Positions 18,736-27,910 of a stretch of DNA of 28,405 nt are shown here, piece after piece (positions within the stretch are counted from its first letter, which is position 1; each line of letters opens with the position of its first letter). This DNA comes from Chara braunii. Its lineage: Eukaryota > Streptophyta > Charophyceae > Charales > Characeae. Both the position numbers and the translations under genes were made by a program. The notes under the pieces are model-generated. The model saw nothing but the letters and a program-made list of their open reading frames with translations, was not told the DNA's origin and did no database searches. The stretch covers positions 2,892,304 through 2,920,708 of the forward strand of contig BFEA01000129.1 of the NCBI GenBank assembly GCA_003427395.1, given 5' to 3'.

Positions 18736-19548
18736 CTCTCTTCCACAGCGAAAGCCGTTAACAGTTCGAACTACCCGTTGAAGCACAGGGTACAAGACGT
18801 CGTCTCCCATGATAGCATTACTTGTTCTATTATACTAAAACGGTTTCGGAACCCTAGGACTGCCGGATTGGTCCTGAAGTGTGGCCGTAAGTGGTGTGTT
18901 TCCCGCCTTTCAATTCCGGTGCGTTCCCGCATTACTCTACCACATCGTTCGCCTGTCTTACCTTGGAAGTTTTGCCGGGATAATTGGTGGAAAGCGCCCA
19001 CGCCGAGTCCTTTTTGGTTTCGGGCGCCCAAAGTTCGGCCGTTTGGTACTACAGGCCCAAACGACTTCCCCCTGGGTGAATGCGCCGTGGCCACAGATCC
19101 GTTGGCCTGTTGTAACGGGACAATGAATCTAGCGCATTCTACGTCACCGTGACCAGCCGCTTTACAGTCGGACCATGATCAACGGCGGGGCGGGGAAGAA
19201 CGTTTATTCCTCAATAAACAGCGCCCGGCATGTCAACAGTTTACTTCCACTCCCTGGTGCGTGGCAATCAAGGGCTCATGGCCCAGTTTTGCAATTAGCG
19301 GCTCGGGGCAAAACAGCCCCTCAGCTCGTTTATCGCTACCATGTGTGCACCACTGATAGCGGGACGGCTCACGAGTATGCATGGTGATGTGATTTGATCT
19401 GGTGGCTTGTCCCATTTCCGCTAGCTAATTGGTAATAAAGCACCCCTGCGTAGGGTGGTTTTCCCCGTTCCTTCTCATTTTAGTAGACTTCTTTTTTTTT
19501 TTTTTTTTTCCCGCCCTTCCATGCAGTGTGACGACGCCTAGCTGGTTG
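18736..19548 (+). promoter_or_regulatory. Upstream region of the receptor-like kinase (putative promoter and 5' UTR)
   Basis: No transposon sequence was recognised and no long coding frame, unlike most of the window. It ends with a T19 run (19491-19509) about 40 bp before the first ATG of the kinase frame. A six-codon upstream ORF (ATG 19521 to TAG 19541) lies between that run and the start. No clear TATA box was found at a useful distance, so the promoter role is positional inference. Confidence 0.35.
19521..19541 (+). promoter_or_regulatory. Minimal upstream ORF in the kinase 5' leader
   Basis: ATG at 19521 opens a frame MQCDDA that stops at TAG 19539-19541, seven bases before the kinase ATG at 19549. 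If transcription starts upstream of 19521, scanning ribosomes would meet it first, and it could reduce kinase translation. Confidence 0.3.
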
Positions 19549-22095
19549 ATGAAGACGATGCGTTTTCGCGAGAGAAGGAACGTCCGTGCGGCATTCTGTG
19601 ACATCAGAAATCGACACGTGCGCTTCCTCTTGGTGCGCGTATTCTTCTTCTCCTTTTTCCTGGTCTTAGCTGCCATGCTCCGCAGCTGCAGTCCGGTCGA
19701 GGGACTGTCCCGCAAATTCTCATCGTTGGCTGTGGTTTCGAATTCCGATGCGCACGTGGTTGGCCGCCTTCTGCAGGCGTCCACATCGGCAGCCCCGCCA
19801 TCTCTTCCGGTGGTATCACCGTTCGAACGCAGATTCGGACGCAGAGGCGGACTCTTGATCAACAACTCGGTACGGGTCGTTGCCTCACATCTATCCCCGA
19901 CACAGGATTGTCAGGCTATAATCTCGAACCTGGTGGTTTCGCCTCAGAAAGAGCTGTACTATGTCGTTAAGCAGACGTGCTCAAACAGCAGCTCATTCAG
20001 CAGCGTTACGTCGATCAGAAAAGCCTATTTATCGAGGGCAACCCAGGGACCGGACTCGGCGGACGACGAATCAACATTATTAACCTTCTTGTGGTCTTAC
20101 GACGAGCGGAACGGGTCGAGAATTGCAGAACGGCCGAACTCGACGGCTTCCGTGATGGGGATGGCCCTTTCAAAAGATGGTTCCCATCTCATCTTGAGCG
20201 TAGCCTACCCTTCCTCCTTCGTTCCTGTCAATGATTACTTCAATGGCAGCATCACGTCCTTGTCTGTTTCTTACTCCTCCCGTCTTTCTTCCTCCACGCT
20301 TTCCTTTGAGGGTATTGACAAAATCGGTTTGGACCCTTCCGGAGAGCGTCTGGTTTTTACTAGGCGCAGTCACTATGTACTAGAATATATTCAGGTCGAT
20401 AGCTCGGGACTTCCGTCGGATGTATCATTAGATGTTGTGGTCACTCGAGACGGTTGTCATCTCTTTTTTACCGCAGGGTATTTTCTTCTTAGTGCGGAAG
20501 TCCGCGCACAATGCTCTCAGGTATCAGGTGTCGTCTTTACAGAGATGCCGATTTACCCGCATACACTTATCCCGCATACACTTACGGGACTGGCATTGAT
20601 GGAGAATGAAGGGGGGGAGGACACATACTTATACGTGGGCTCTACCGACGGGAGACTTTTTGAAGTGCAGTTGAACAAGTCTGGCAGAGACTGTGTATTA
20701 GAAGCAGAACCAAGCATTCCCCCCGCAGCTGAAGGTGCCGTAGAATCAAAACCAAGCATTCCCCCCGCATCTGGAGGTGCCGTAGAAGCAAAACCAAGCA
20801 GTCCCACTGTTCTGGTAACAACTGTGGTGGCTGGCACAGTAATCGCCATGGTAATCATTGCCAGCTTGATTTGCATATGGTGGAGAGCGCGCCGACGACC
20901 ACCTGGTCCGGAACGTCCCCTGGAAGGCGGTGAACAAGCGACTTCATCTTTAATAAAAGATGAAGCGTTGGACGCGTGGGGAATTAAGCCGTCGCGGGTC
21001 AAGCAGTTCGCTTTCAGGGTCCTGTCGGAATGTTCCGATGCATTCTGCGAGGGTCGAAGAATTGGGGAGAAAGGAGCGTTTGGGAAGGTTTACAGCGGCT
21101 CGCTTGACGGCAAGGAGGTCGCGATAAAGGTGATGACGGGCGAGCTAACGGAGACCAAACGGAACCAGTTTGTGGCCGAGGTGAACACCCTCAGCGGGCT
21201 TAATCATGCTAACCTCGTACAACTAGTCGGGTACTGCCTCGCGGGCGATCACTGCATCTTGGTGTACCCGTTCTTCCGAGGAGGCAGCCTGCACGGGCGG
21301 CTGTTCCCCAAGGCCGTCAGTGGGAAGGATGCGAAAGCGCCGGACACGGACCCAAGTGTCGAGAATCCATCCCCTCCGCTGACGCTTCTGGAGCGCATGA
21401 GCATCGCCTTCCAGGTTGCCAAGGGGCTCGGCTACCTTCACGACGCCGCCAGGCCCCCCATTATCCATCGGGACATCAAGAGCAGCAACATTCTGCTCGG
21501 CGAGGGATCTGGAGAGAAGCTTCACGTCGTCGTAGCGGATTTCGGATTAGCAGCCATCGGCGAGAGAGTATTAGACACAGGACATGACCACGTCGTGCTG
21601 ACCTCTCACATCGGCGGCACTTTCGGGTATATGTCGCCCGAGTACATGCTGAAAGGAGAGCTGTCCGAAAAGAACGATGTGTACTCGTATGGGGTACTCG
21701 TTCTGGAGCTGTTGACGGGCAGGAAGGTGGTCGCGCCGGCTCCTTCCGGGTTGGGATGGCAGACGCTCGTCGAGTGGGTGAAGCCTTTCCTTTGAGGGGC
21801 AGCAGTCCAGAGCGGGAGCATGGAGATGCCGTACCCGATACTCGATCGGTGCTTGTGGGATCAGGTGGCTGGAGATTCGACGAAGAAGAATATGGTGACG
21901 AACACATTCCGACTGGCTTGGGAATGCGTCCAAGAGGAGTATGGGTCAAGACCAGCCATGAGAGAAATCATTCAGCGCATTCACAACATGTTCCTGGAAG
22001 TGGGTTGGGATGGCCTGACGGTGATAATGGTGGACCTAGAAAACGATGTGGATGATGATGCGGTAACCGCTACAGGAGGTCTCAGGGAGAGATGA
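19549..22095 (+). CDS. Transmembrane receptor-like kinase with beta-propeller-like ectodomain; internal TGA at 21793
   Basis: The first in-frame ATG is 19549 (a second at 19558); the open frame above it has no ATG. Numbering from 19549: residues 26-47 are a hydrophobic signal peptide or signal anchor (VRFLLVRVFFFSFFLVLAA). The ectodomain to about 380 contains blade-like repeats (SKDGSHLILSV, LDPSGERLVFT, TRDGCHLFFTAG, LYVGSTDGRLFEV), suggesting a propeller fold. Residues 386-419 are a Pro-rich repeat with two SIPPA units. The membrane span is 421-444, followed by RARRR. The kinase has a Gly-rich loop (506-514), VAIK Lys527, HRD 640-642 with KSSN, DFG 664-666, SPE 696-698 and DVYSYG from 710. 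It is an RD Ser/Thr kinase of the plant RLK/Pelle type. A TGA at 21793-21795 stops it at residue 748. The same frame continues to 22095 with PYPILDRCLW, FRLAWECVQEE and SRPAMREII, the missing C-lobe end including the conserved Arg. It is a single exon. Either a recent nonsense allele, a sequencing error, or a truncated protein. Confidence 0.85.
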
Positions 22096-22161
22096 AGGTA
22101 TGTTAAAGGTGGATTTACCGTGTACGCAGGTTTCCTGACCAGGCCTGCTGTTGAGGACTGC

Positions 22162-22162
<1 letters not shown>
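22096..22162 (+). other. Probable 3' flank of the kinase gene
   Basis: Short unique sequence after the distal stop codon and before the microsatellite. No polyadenylation signal was identified with confidence. Confidence 0.3.
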
Positions 22163-22234
<72 letters not shown>

Positions 22235-22306
22235 CATACACACACGCTCGTACTCTCTCTCTTTCTCTCCCCACACACACACACACGCACACGCGCGTGC
22301 GCGCGC
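22163..22306. repeat. Compound microsatellite (CT)n(CA)n(CT)n(CA)n
   Basis: (CT)n to about 22219, (CA)n with ATA and CG interruptions, a second shorter CT block (22252-22268), then CA/CG alternation ending in GCGCGTGCGCGCGC. It is the same compound type as at 2506 (opposite strand) and 23295. Confidence 0.95.
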
Positions 22307-22677
22307 AAAGAGTGTGGGGATTAGCACGTGTTGGGAACCGGGCCCAGCGTCCCACATAGAGTTACACAAGTCATTTGAGATACCGGAGCCATTATTCTAA
22401 ATGACCCTGAATCATCCCAAATTTTTTATTATCAATGTATCTTAACCCTTAGGCAGCGTTGGCAGCGGGGGAGGTTGATGGTCCGCTCCGCGCTGGACTT
22501 GGGGGTGAAGTTTTGCTGCGGGCCGGCGGATGGAGGCGATAGAGGGCCGGGGGCGGGCAGATTGGCGCGCGTACGGAAATGTTAACAGCGCGGCAGAAAA
22601 CGAGAGAGCGCGCTCAAGGGGCGAGACGGCGGCGGGTGTCGATGCGAGGGAATATCTTGAATCGATAAGCGCGCGTC
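22307..22677. other. Intergenic sequence
   Basis: Unique, partly GC-rich (22440-22670). Short frames on both strands show no family resemblance. Confidence 0.35.
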
Positions 22678-23075
22678 CTTTCTTTTTCTTTTCTTTTCTT
22701 CTTCTTCTTCTTCTTCTTCTTTTTCTTCTTCTTTTTGGTCGTGTTGTTTCCCGCTTTTCGTTTTTTTTTTTTTTTTTTCTTGGCCGCTTTTCGTTTCGGT
22801 TTGTGTTCGGCCCCCTTTCTTTTTTTTGTTTTCGTGTTTTTTTCATATTGTCCTTGTGTTCCCTATTGTTGTTTTTTTTTTTTTTTTTTTTGGTTCTGGC
22901 GCGTCGTTTTATTTCCTTTTTTTGCGTTTTGTTTCTGTTTTCTTTTGTTTGCGGGAAAAAAAAGACTTTCGTTTTTTTTTCCCCATGAATTTGCAATTTT
23001 TTTTCATCGGTCCAGGAAAAAAAACAAAAAAAAAGACAAACGAAAAAAACAAAAGACGAAAAAGACAAATTGATT
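22678..23075. repeat. T-rich polypyrimidine tract followed by an A-rich segment
   Basis: TTCTTCTTC and T10-T19 runs occupy about 22678-22980, then A-rich AAAAAACAAAAAAAAAG sequence to 23075. The opposed composition could form an imperfect fold-back. Lys/Arg-rich and Phe-rich frames here are compositional artefacts. Confidence 0.75.
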
Positions 23076-23294
23076 TCCCAATGTTTTTGGGTCGGAGCGA
23101 ACTTTCCGCTAGAATACAGTCAGATGCAAGCAGACGAATGTTTGGTGCTCGGTCCGCGGTGTGGGCTGTCCGTGGGCATCACCACACCACTATCCAAATG
23201 CTAGAAAACATGGGGGGGGTATCGGCCCACGTTCTAGCGGGAAGTTCATTCTCATTTTGCACATTTCGGGGGTGGTGTGGCGGTCCTCTTTTTG

Positions 23295-23369
<75 letters not shown>

Positions 23370-23415
23370 NNNACACACACACAGACGCACACACAGACAC
23401 ACACAGACACACAGA
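23295..23415. repeat. Compound microsatellite (CT)n-NNN-(AC)n with assembly gap
   Basis: (CT)n from 23295 to 23369, three ambiguous bases at 23370-23372, then ACACAC with CAGAC interruptions. The gap falls exactly at the CT-to-AC switch, so the true length is uncertain. Confidence 0.95.
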
Positions 23416-23433
23416 TAGGACGAAGTTTGCCTG

Positions 23434-23634
23434 TGTGTGTTCATGCGGCCTGTTAAAAAAGGTTTCTGATCATCAAGTAGCAAAGAGGGGAAAGAAATTT
23501 CTGACAAGCATAATTGACAAACCAACAGATTGCTGACAAAAAAGGTTTCAATGAGCTTTCAGAAATACTGACCAAAGTAGCTCAAAACACTGAAGCATCT
23601 TCCCTAGAAATTGAAGAAATCCTGGGGTACCCCC
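23434..23634 (+). repeat. Direct repeat copy 1 (terminal repeat candidate, DIRS-like element)
   Basis: TGTGTGTTCATG...GGGGTACCCCC. It matches 24309-24535 closely, including CAACAGATTGCTGACAAAAA and CAATGAGCTTT, and lacks an insert of about 26 bp present in the other copy. Confidence 0.85.
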
Positions 23635-24308
23635 ATGCACCGAGGGCACGGGCGGGTGGGCCAGGAATTTTTCGCGCGGTTAGCCGCGAACCGTCGATGA
23701 AGATAGTCCAGCGTCTCGTTGGCGGATCGATGAACAGAGCGGCGCCGCAATCGCGATCGACAGCCAAGCAGAAGGCAAAAAGTCTGGCATCGAACGGGTC
23801 GAGGCTATAAGACCCAAAATAAACGAGCCTCGAAATTCCTCTGCAACGCTAAGGCAGGTTGCCAAATTGCCAATCAGTCCTTATGCTGTCGATATGGCCC
23901 GATGTAGGCCACCCCTATGCAGGGATCGGTCCGGATGGACCCCTGCGGTGAATGAGGGATCGATAGGCCCTTCAGAAGGATGGCCCAGCCATATGCCCAT
24001 TTCTGTACGCCAGATAATTGCTGGTGGGGGAGCTTCCTTATACTCTGAAGCACAAAATGGCCCTTTGGCTCTGGCGGGCCCAAGCGAGCTAATGCCTGAA
24101 GGTCCTCTGGTAATTCCTCACCCCGAGGGCCTCGGAGGCCCCCAGCAGATGGAAAACGAGGTAACGGAGTGTAATGATTATGCTGCCAAACCCAAGTAAG
24201 TACAGAAACTGACACTCCTTCTTCCCAGGAATGACAGCGACAATTACGGCTGTAGGTCGGAACCTCAAAGTCAGCCAGCGAATCAGGGGAGAGTATATAT
24301 GCTTTCTA
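23635..24308. other. Spacer between the direct repeats (candidate A2 segment)
   Basis: About 670 bp with no recognised protein; frames on both strands are short and resemble no family. In a split-direct-repeat element this would be a second copy of the opposite terminus, but no match to 27900-28405 was found by eye. Confidence 0.35.
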
Positions 24309-24535
24309 TGTGTGTTCATGTGGCCTGTTTCAGCCAGAGTACAGGGGTAATACAAACAGGGGTTACAGGATCATCAAGTAGCAAATAGGGGAAAGGAATT
24401 TATGACAAGCATAAGTGACAAACCAACAGATTGCTGACAAAAAAGGTTTCAATGAGCTTTGAGAAATACTGACCAAAGTAGTTCAAAACACTCGAGCATC
24501 TTCCCAAGAAATTGGAGAAGTCCTGGGGTACCCCC
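24309..24535 (+). repeat. Direct repeat copy 2 (DIRS-like element, next to the recombinase)
   Basis: The partner of 23434-23634, in the same orientation and also ending GGGGTACCCCC. It abuts the start of the recombinase region. Confidence 0.85.
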
Positions 24536-24599
24536 TTCACCTCGTAACCCAAAACAAAGTTCCCCACCTTCATACTCCTGATCTGATGAAATCTGATTT

Positions 24600-25656
24600 G
24601 TGTGCAGGAGATGGTGGTTGAGCCGATTACTCAAGGGAGGTCAAGAATCTGAAAACGGCCCATCACCAGGAAGTATAGAAGGAGGCTATACAGAAGGCTT
24701 GATTGATTCTATAGAGTTAATTGCTCGGCATGGACTACCTAAGAATGGAGAGCGAGAGAGGCAACGAACGATGCAATCCATCAGCAGTTAGTTGCTTCGA
24801 AATCGAGTGGGAAGAGATATCACAAACTGCACTGACTTTGAAGTGATAGCATTCTTCCAAAGTCAATGGATTCCTGAGTTGAGATTACGCAGCGTACAGT
24901 TGATCAGAATGGTCAGCCCTTTCCTTCCTGTAGCTCGGTAGAATCCGGCATGAGCTGCTTGAATCGTTGTTTCCTCATCCTTGGTCGAGAGGGGATGCAA
25001 AATCCTTGCAACAACAGCAAGGTGAACGATTACCGAAGGGCATACCATAACTATGCCTTAAAAATTGGGGTGAGGGAGCATCAGGCTCATGCCATGACTG
25101 CAGCCAAGATGTAGTTACTGCATGATAGTATCAGAGAGAGTTTGAGGATTAAGCAGAGACACTTTGCGATCTCTGCATTATGACGTATTTATGGGAGAGT
25201 TGGCAGCGAGGTGTCGAGGGTCTGCGACTGCAAGGAGATGAGGTTGATGAAGAAACAGCACGCGTGCAACCAGGGTACACAAAAACTCTTCGAAAAGGGA
25301 GGTTTGGGGTGATCCAACTCCAAGAACCTCGCGGCAACGGTACCTCCTTCCTAGAGATTGTTGAAGAACTGCGGGAATGCTATAGTCGCTTGGAACCTCC
25401 CATAAATTTGCCTGATGGGGGTCCCTTGTTTCGTAGTACTCAGACAAAAAGGGAGTTGAGCCTTAGTGGGTTTAACAAGGGCCTGAAGGAGAGGATGAAA
25501 GCCCTAGGTATCTATGCAGGCGAGAACAGTCATAGCTTTAGAGTCGGAGGAGTTCGAGCCGGGATACAAGCGAGGTGGAGCTTAGAAAAGATGCTCAGTC
25601 AGGGAACTTGGAAGGATTTCTCTATCTTCATTCGCTATGGTTATGTGTGCAACTAG
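24600..25656 (+). pseudogene. Tyrosine recombinase of the DIRS-like element, frameshifted
   Basis: The intact C-terminal frame (from 25180) has the catalytic set of the lambda-integrase family: Arg in WQRGVEGLRL, His and Arg in HSFRVGGVRAG (about 25531-25560), Trp in GTWKDF and the nucleophile Tyr in IRYGY near the end. HSFR and GTWxxxxxxxRY are characteristic of DIRS-type recombinases. Just upstream, RIKQRHFAISAL is in another frame and joins through a one-base slip at about 25178. Further upstream (24600-24890), pieces such as LIDSIELIARHGLPKNG and FEVIAFFQSQWIPE look like the core-binding N-domain, split by stops. In known DIRS elements this enzyme inserts circular cDNA without target-site duplication. 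It is transcribed against the RT gene. Confidence 0.78.
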
Positions 25657-26560
25657 GTTGGAGGGTTATTCTACTGACTGTTAAGCCTGTCTTGCCCGGG
25701 TTAAACGCATTTGTAGGGATTCTGAGGGTTCTAGTGCAGGTGGCGAAATCCTTTTCCAAGTTGATCACCACGGTTCTTGGAAGGTCTTGCAGGGCAAGAA
25801 ACCAGCTTGTGCGGGATGAGTTTGGTGTGACGAGGAGGTAGTCGCCTCCGAAAAATTTCATTGTAGCTAGGACTTGGTGAAGGAGGCAGGTAGGGGGAAA
25901 AGTCCATCTATAAGGTCTTGTTGGCAAGGCATTCCAATCCAGCAAGAGAGCATCTGCAGCAAGGCAACTTGGAGAGAGGAATTCCGAGATGAATGGTAGA
26001 CATACGAAGTTCTTCTCAGAGGCGAAAAGGTCTATAGCCGGTTCTCCAAATTTTGCAGTTAAGGAACTGACTATTTATCTACTCAGTGCCCAGTCAGAAT
26101 AATCGATCGTCTTGGATAGATAATCTGCCTCGATGTTCAGTTCCCTAGGAATCCAGGAAGGCCGGAGCTGGCAATCAAAAGTTACAAGTAGTGAAGCGAT
26201 TCTCCTTAGGAAATCATTAAAGAAGGTGTCTATTGAGCTCAGTTTTTTTAGGAAAAAAAAGACAGTCTGGTTATCTCTTTCTACACTTATAGCCTTGGAA
26301 AGCAGCTCCTCCGGGGCCCTATCTGCTAGTAGATTTAAGGTAGTCATAACAGCATAGAGTTCTCTGTGAGTGCTGGATTCCTCCACCAGATATGGCGGGA
26401 GGAGCGAACTCAGTCTTCAAGGTTGCTTATCCTTAAAAAATACTAGCACTCCTATTGCAGAGTCCGACGCGTCAGTCTTCATTGTTACAGTTGTCTTTCT
26501 GACCGTCCAAAGTCTGTCTGGAATCCTGGGAAGGTGCTTCAGCCACCAGAGCAGATCGCT
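25628..26560 (-). pseudogene. RNase H and C-terminal region of the DIRS-like pol, several frames
   Basis: The minus strand carries TMKTDASDSAIGVLVFF (first RNase H Asp, near 26470), a stop, ESSTHRELYAV (Glu) and VERDNQTVFFFL (Asp), then NIEADYLSK. After another stop comes KFGEPAIDLFASEKN, then ADALLLDWNAL and YRWTFPP, ending at 25628. The blocks DLFAS..N, DA...DW and Y.FPP are typical of the region after RNase H in DIRS and related pols. All catalytic acidic residues seem to be kept; the gene is broken only by stops and shifts. Its last 29 bp overlap the recombinase end. Confidence 0.78.
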
Positions 26561-26682
26561 CCTGAACTCCCTTGAGAGTTCGACTTTTGCATTCCAGTCG
26601 CAGTTTGCTAGGGCAAAATGAAGATTAGAGCAATGGAGTGAGGCAGGAAGGAAAGCCTTGGACAACAAGATTAATTTGCCTG

Positions 26683-27783
26683 CTAATGAAGCAATTCCCA
26701 TTGCAGATAAGTGAGACTGATTAACAAAATTTGATAAGAGGGTGAGAATCTTTTCCTGCTTGTCTTGAGGCACCTTAATCCTCTTTTGGTGTGAGTCAAT
26801 AGTAAACCCAGGAACCTGTTTGATTGCGAGAGAAAGACGTTGCATTTGTTCAGACTGAGAAAGAATCCCAGTTTGTGGAAAATGAAGGTAATTAGAAAAG
26901 AATTCCAGAGACAGAGGGAAAGACTCTTGTGAGTTGAGAGACTGTCATCGATGTTAGAGAAAAAATTGATTCCTCTTGATCTGATGACTACCATTACTTC
27001 TTGCATAACTATTGTAAAGATCCAACATGCCGAAGAAATTCCAAAACATAATGTGTTGAAGTGATAAGTTTTTCCATTCCAGGAGAAGGCCAGGAAAGGG
27101 CGAGACTTAGGATGAACCGGTACATGATAATAGTCATTCTTGACATCAAAGGTAACAGCGAAATCTTGCAATACAGATCCATCCATAATTGAGACAGCAT
27201 CATGAATTGATTCATAGTGGAATTCCGAAAAAGAAATAAAAAGGTTCACGTATCTGAGATCCACAATTAGTCTGATCTTACTAGAGCTCTCGATAACAAA
27301 GACCGGGTTTGTGACTGCAGGGGCGTCAGAAATGGAGATTACACCTTGATCCAACAACGACAAGGCACTGTTGCTTACAAAATCAGCATGGGCCTGAGAA
27401 AGGTCACAGTTGGGTAGGGTAATAGGGGTTGGCTCATCAGCGCGAATGACTTTTCTAAAGTCAGAGGCTCTTAAGACAGGCTTAACCATATGTGTGACCT
27501 CCTGTATCTTAGAAGAGGAATTGTGACTTGTGCCTGCAAAATTCAGACTAACTCCCTTCTCTAGCCAATTGAGTACGTCTCTAGAGGATTTAGAAGATGA
27601 AGAGGCTAGGAGTGACTTCCACTCATGCAAGTGGTTGACGAGCGAGGCGGCAACGAAATCTTTCGGGTTCTTGAGCCAACTAGATCTTTTCTCCAAGGAT
27701 GCAATAGCTGCAGAGAGCTGATATGGAGAGGGAAAAACATTCAATGCCTGGATTGCTATGGAGATTTCCCCTTCCGGCTCCAT
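26683..27783 (-). pseudogene. Reverse transcriptase of the DIRS-like element
   Basis: The 366-codon frame starts at ATG 27783. Residues 1-150 are a Ser-rich N-terminal part and a connector. RT follows: NPVFVIES and RLIVDLRYVN (near 160-180), the first catalytic Asp in TFDVKNDYYHVPVHP (213), FGISSACWIF (247-256) and FSNIDDSLS, where NIDD (277-280) replaces the usual YLDD but keeps both Asp. From about 26845 coding moves to another frame (MQRLSLAIKQVPGF, HQKRIKVP), so the last part of the open frame is out of register. The LDLRYVN and RSRGI signatures separate it from the gypsy RT in this window. Confidence 0.82.
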
Positions 27784-27905
27784 TCCTTCTTGTCATCAGA
27801 CGATTCACTGTCACTCCTCCTCTGGCGGGACCTTTTGGCTGGACTCTTGTATTTGTATTTATACTTGGCCGAATCTTGCCCTGCGGAATACCTCCAAGGC
27901 AACCA
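27784..27905 (-). pseudogene. Basic Ser/Lys/Arg-rich frame upstream of the DIRS RT (possible gag tail)
   Basis: The minus frame one base off the RT frame reads YKYKYKSPAKRSRQRR and SDSESSDDKKEW, then overlaps the RT start. A charged tail of this type could be the end of a Gag-like ORF preceding RT. It is short and stops at a TAA near 27912. Confidence 0.25.
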
Positions 27906-27910
27906 CAGTT

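Larger units (their letters stand above)
23434..27910 (-). mobile_element. DIRS-like (Kangaroo-type) tyrosine-recombinase retroelement, defective
   Basis: The RT/RNase H lies on the minus strand (27783-25628) and a tyrosine recombinase on the plus strand (about 24600-25656), converging with about 29 bp of overlap. Direct repeats of about 200 bp lie beyond the recombinase end (23434-23634 and 24309-24535), as in split-direct-repeat termini. No gypsy-type integrase or protease is present. The far terminus near or beyond 27910 was not identified, and its expected match to 23635-24308 was not seen, so the element is incomplete or the limits are approximate. Several frameshifts make it defective. 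Confidence 0.7.

Noticed and set aside
19429-19548. Kinase start at 19429
   Set aside because: The codon there is TTG and the first 30 residues are a translated poly-T run; the first ATG is 19549.
22442-23068. 208-codon Lys/Arg-rich minus frame and Phe-rich plus frames
   Set aside because: Produced by the poly-T/poly-A tracts; no domain pattern.
23867-24199. 110-codon plus frame between the direct repeats
   Set aside because: No recognised motif, no support from the flanks, and an equally long frame on the opposite strand.
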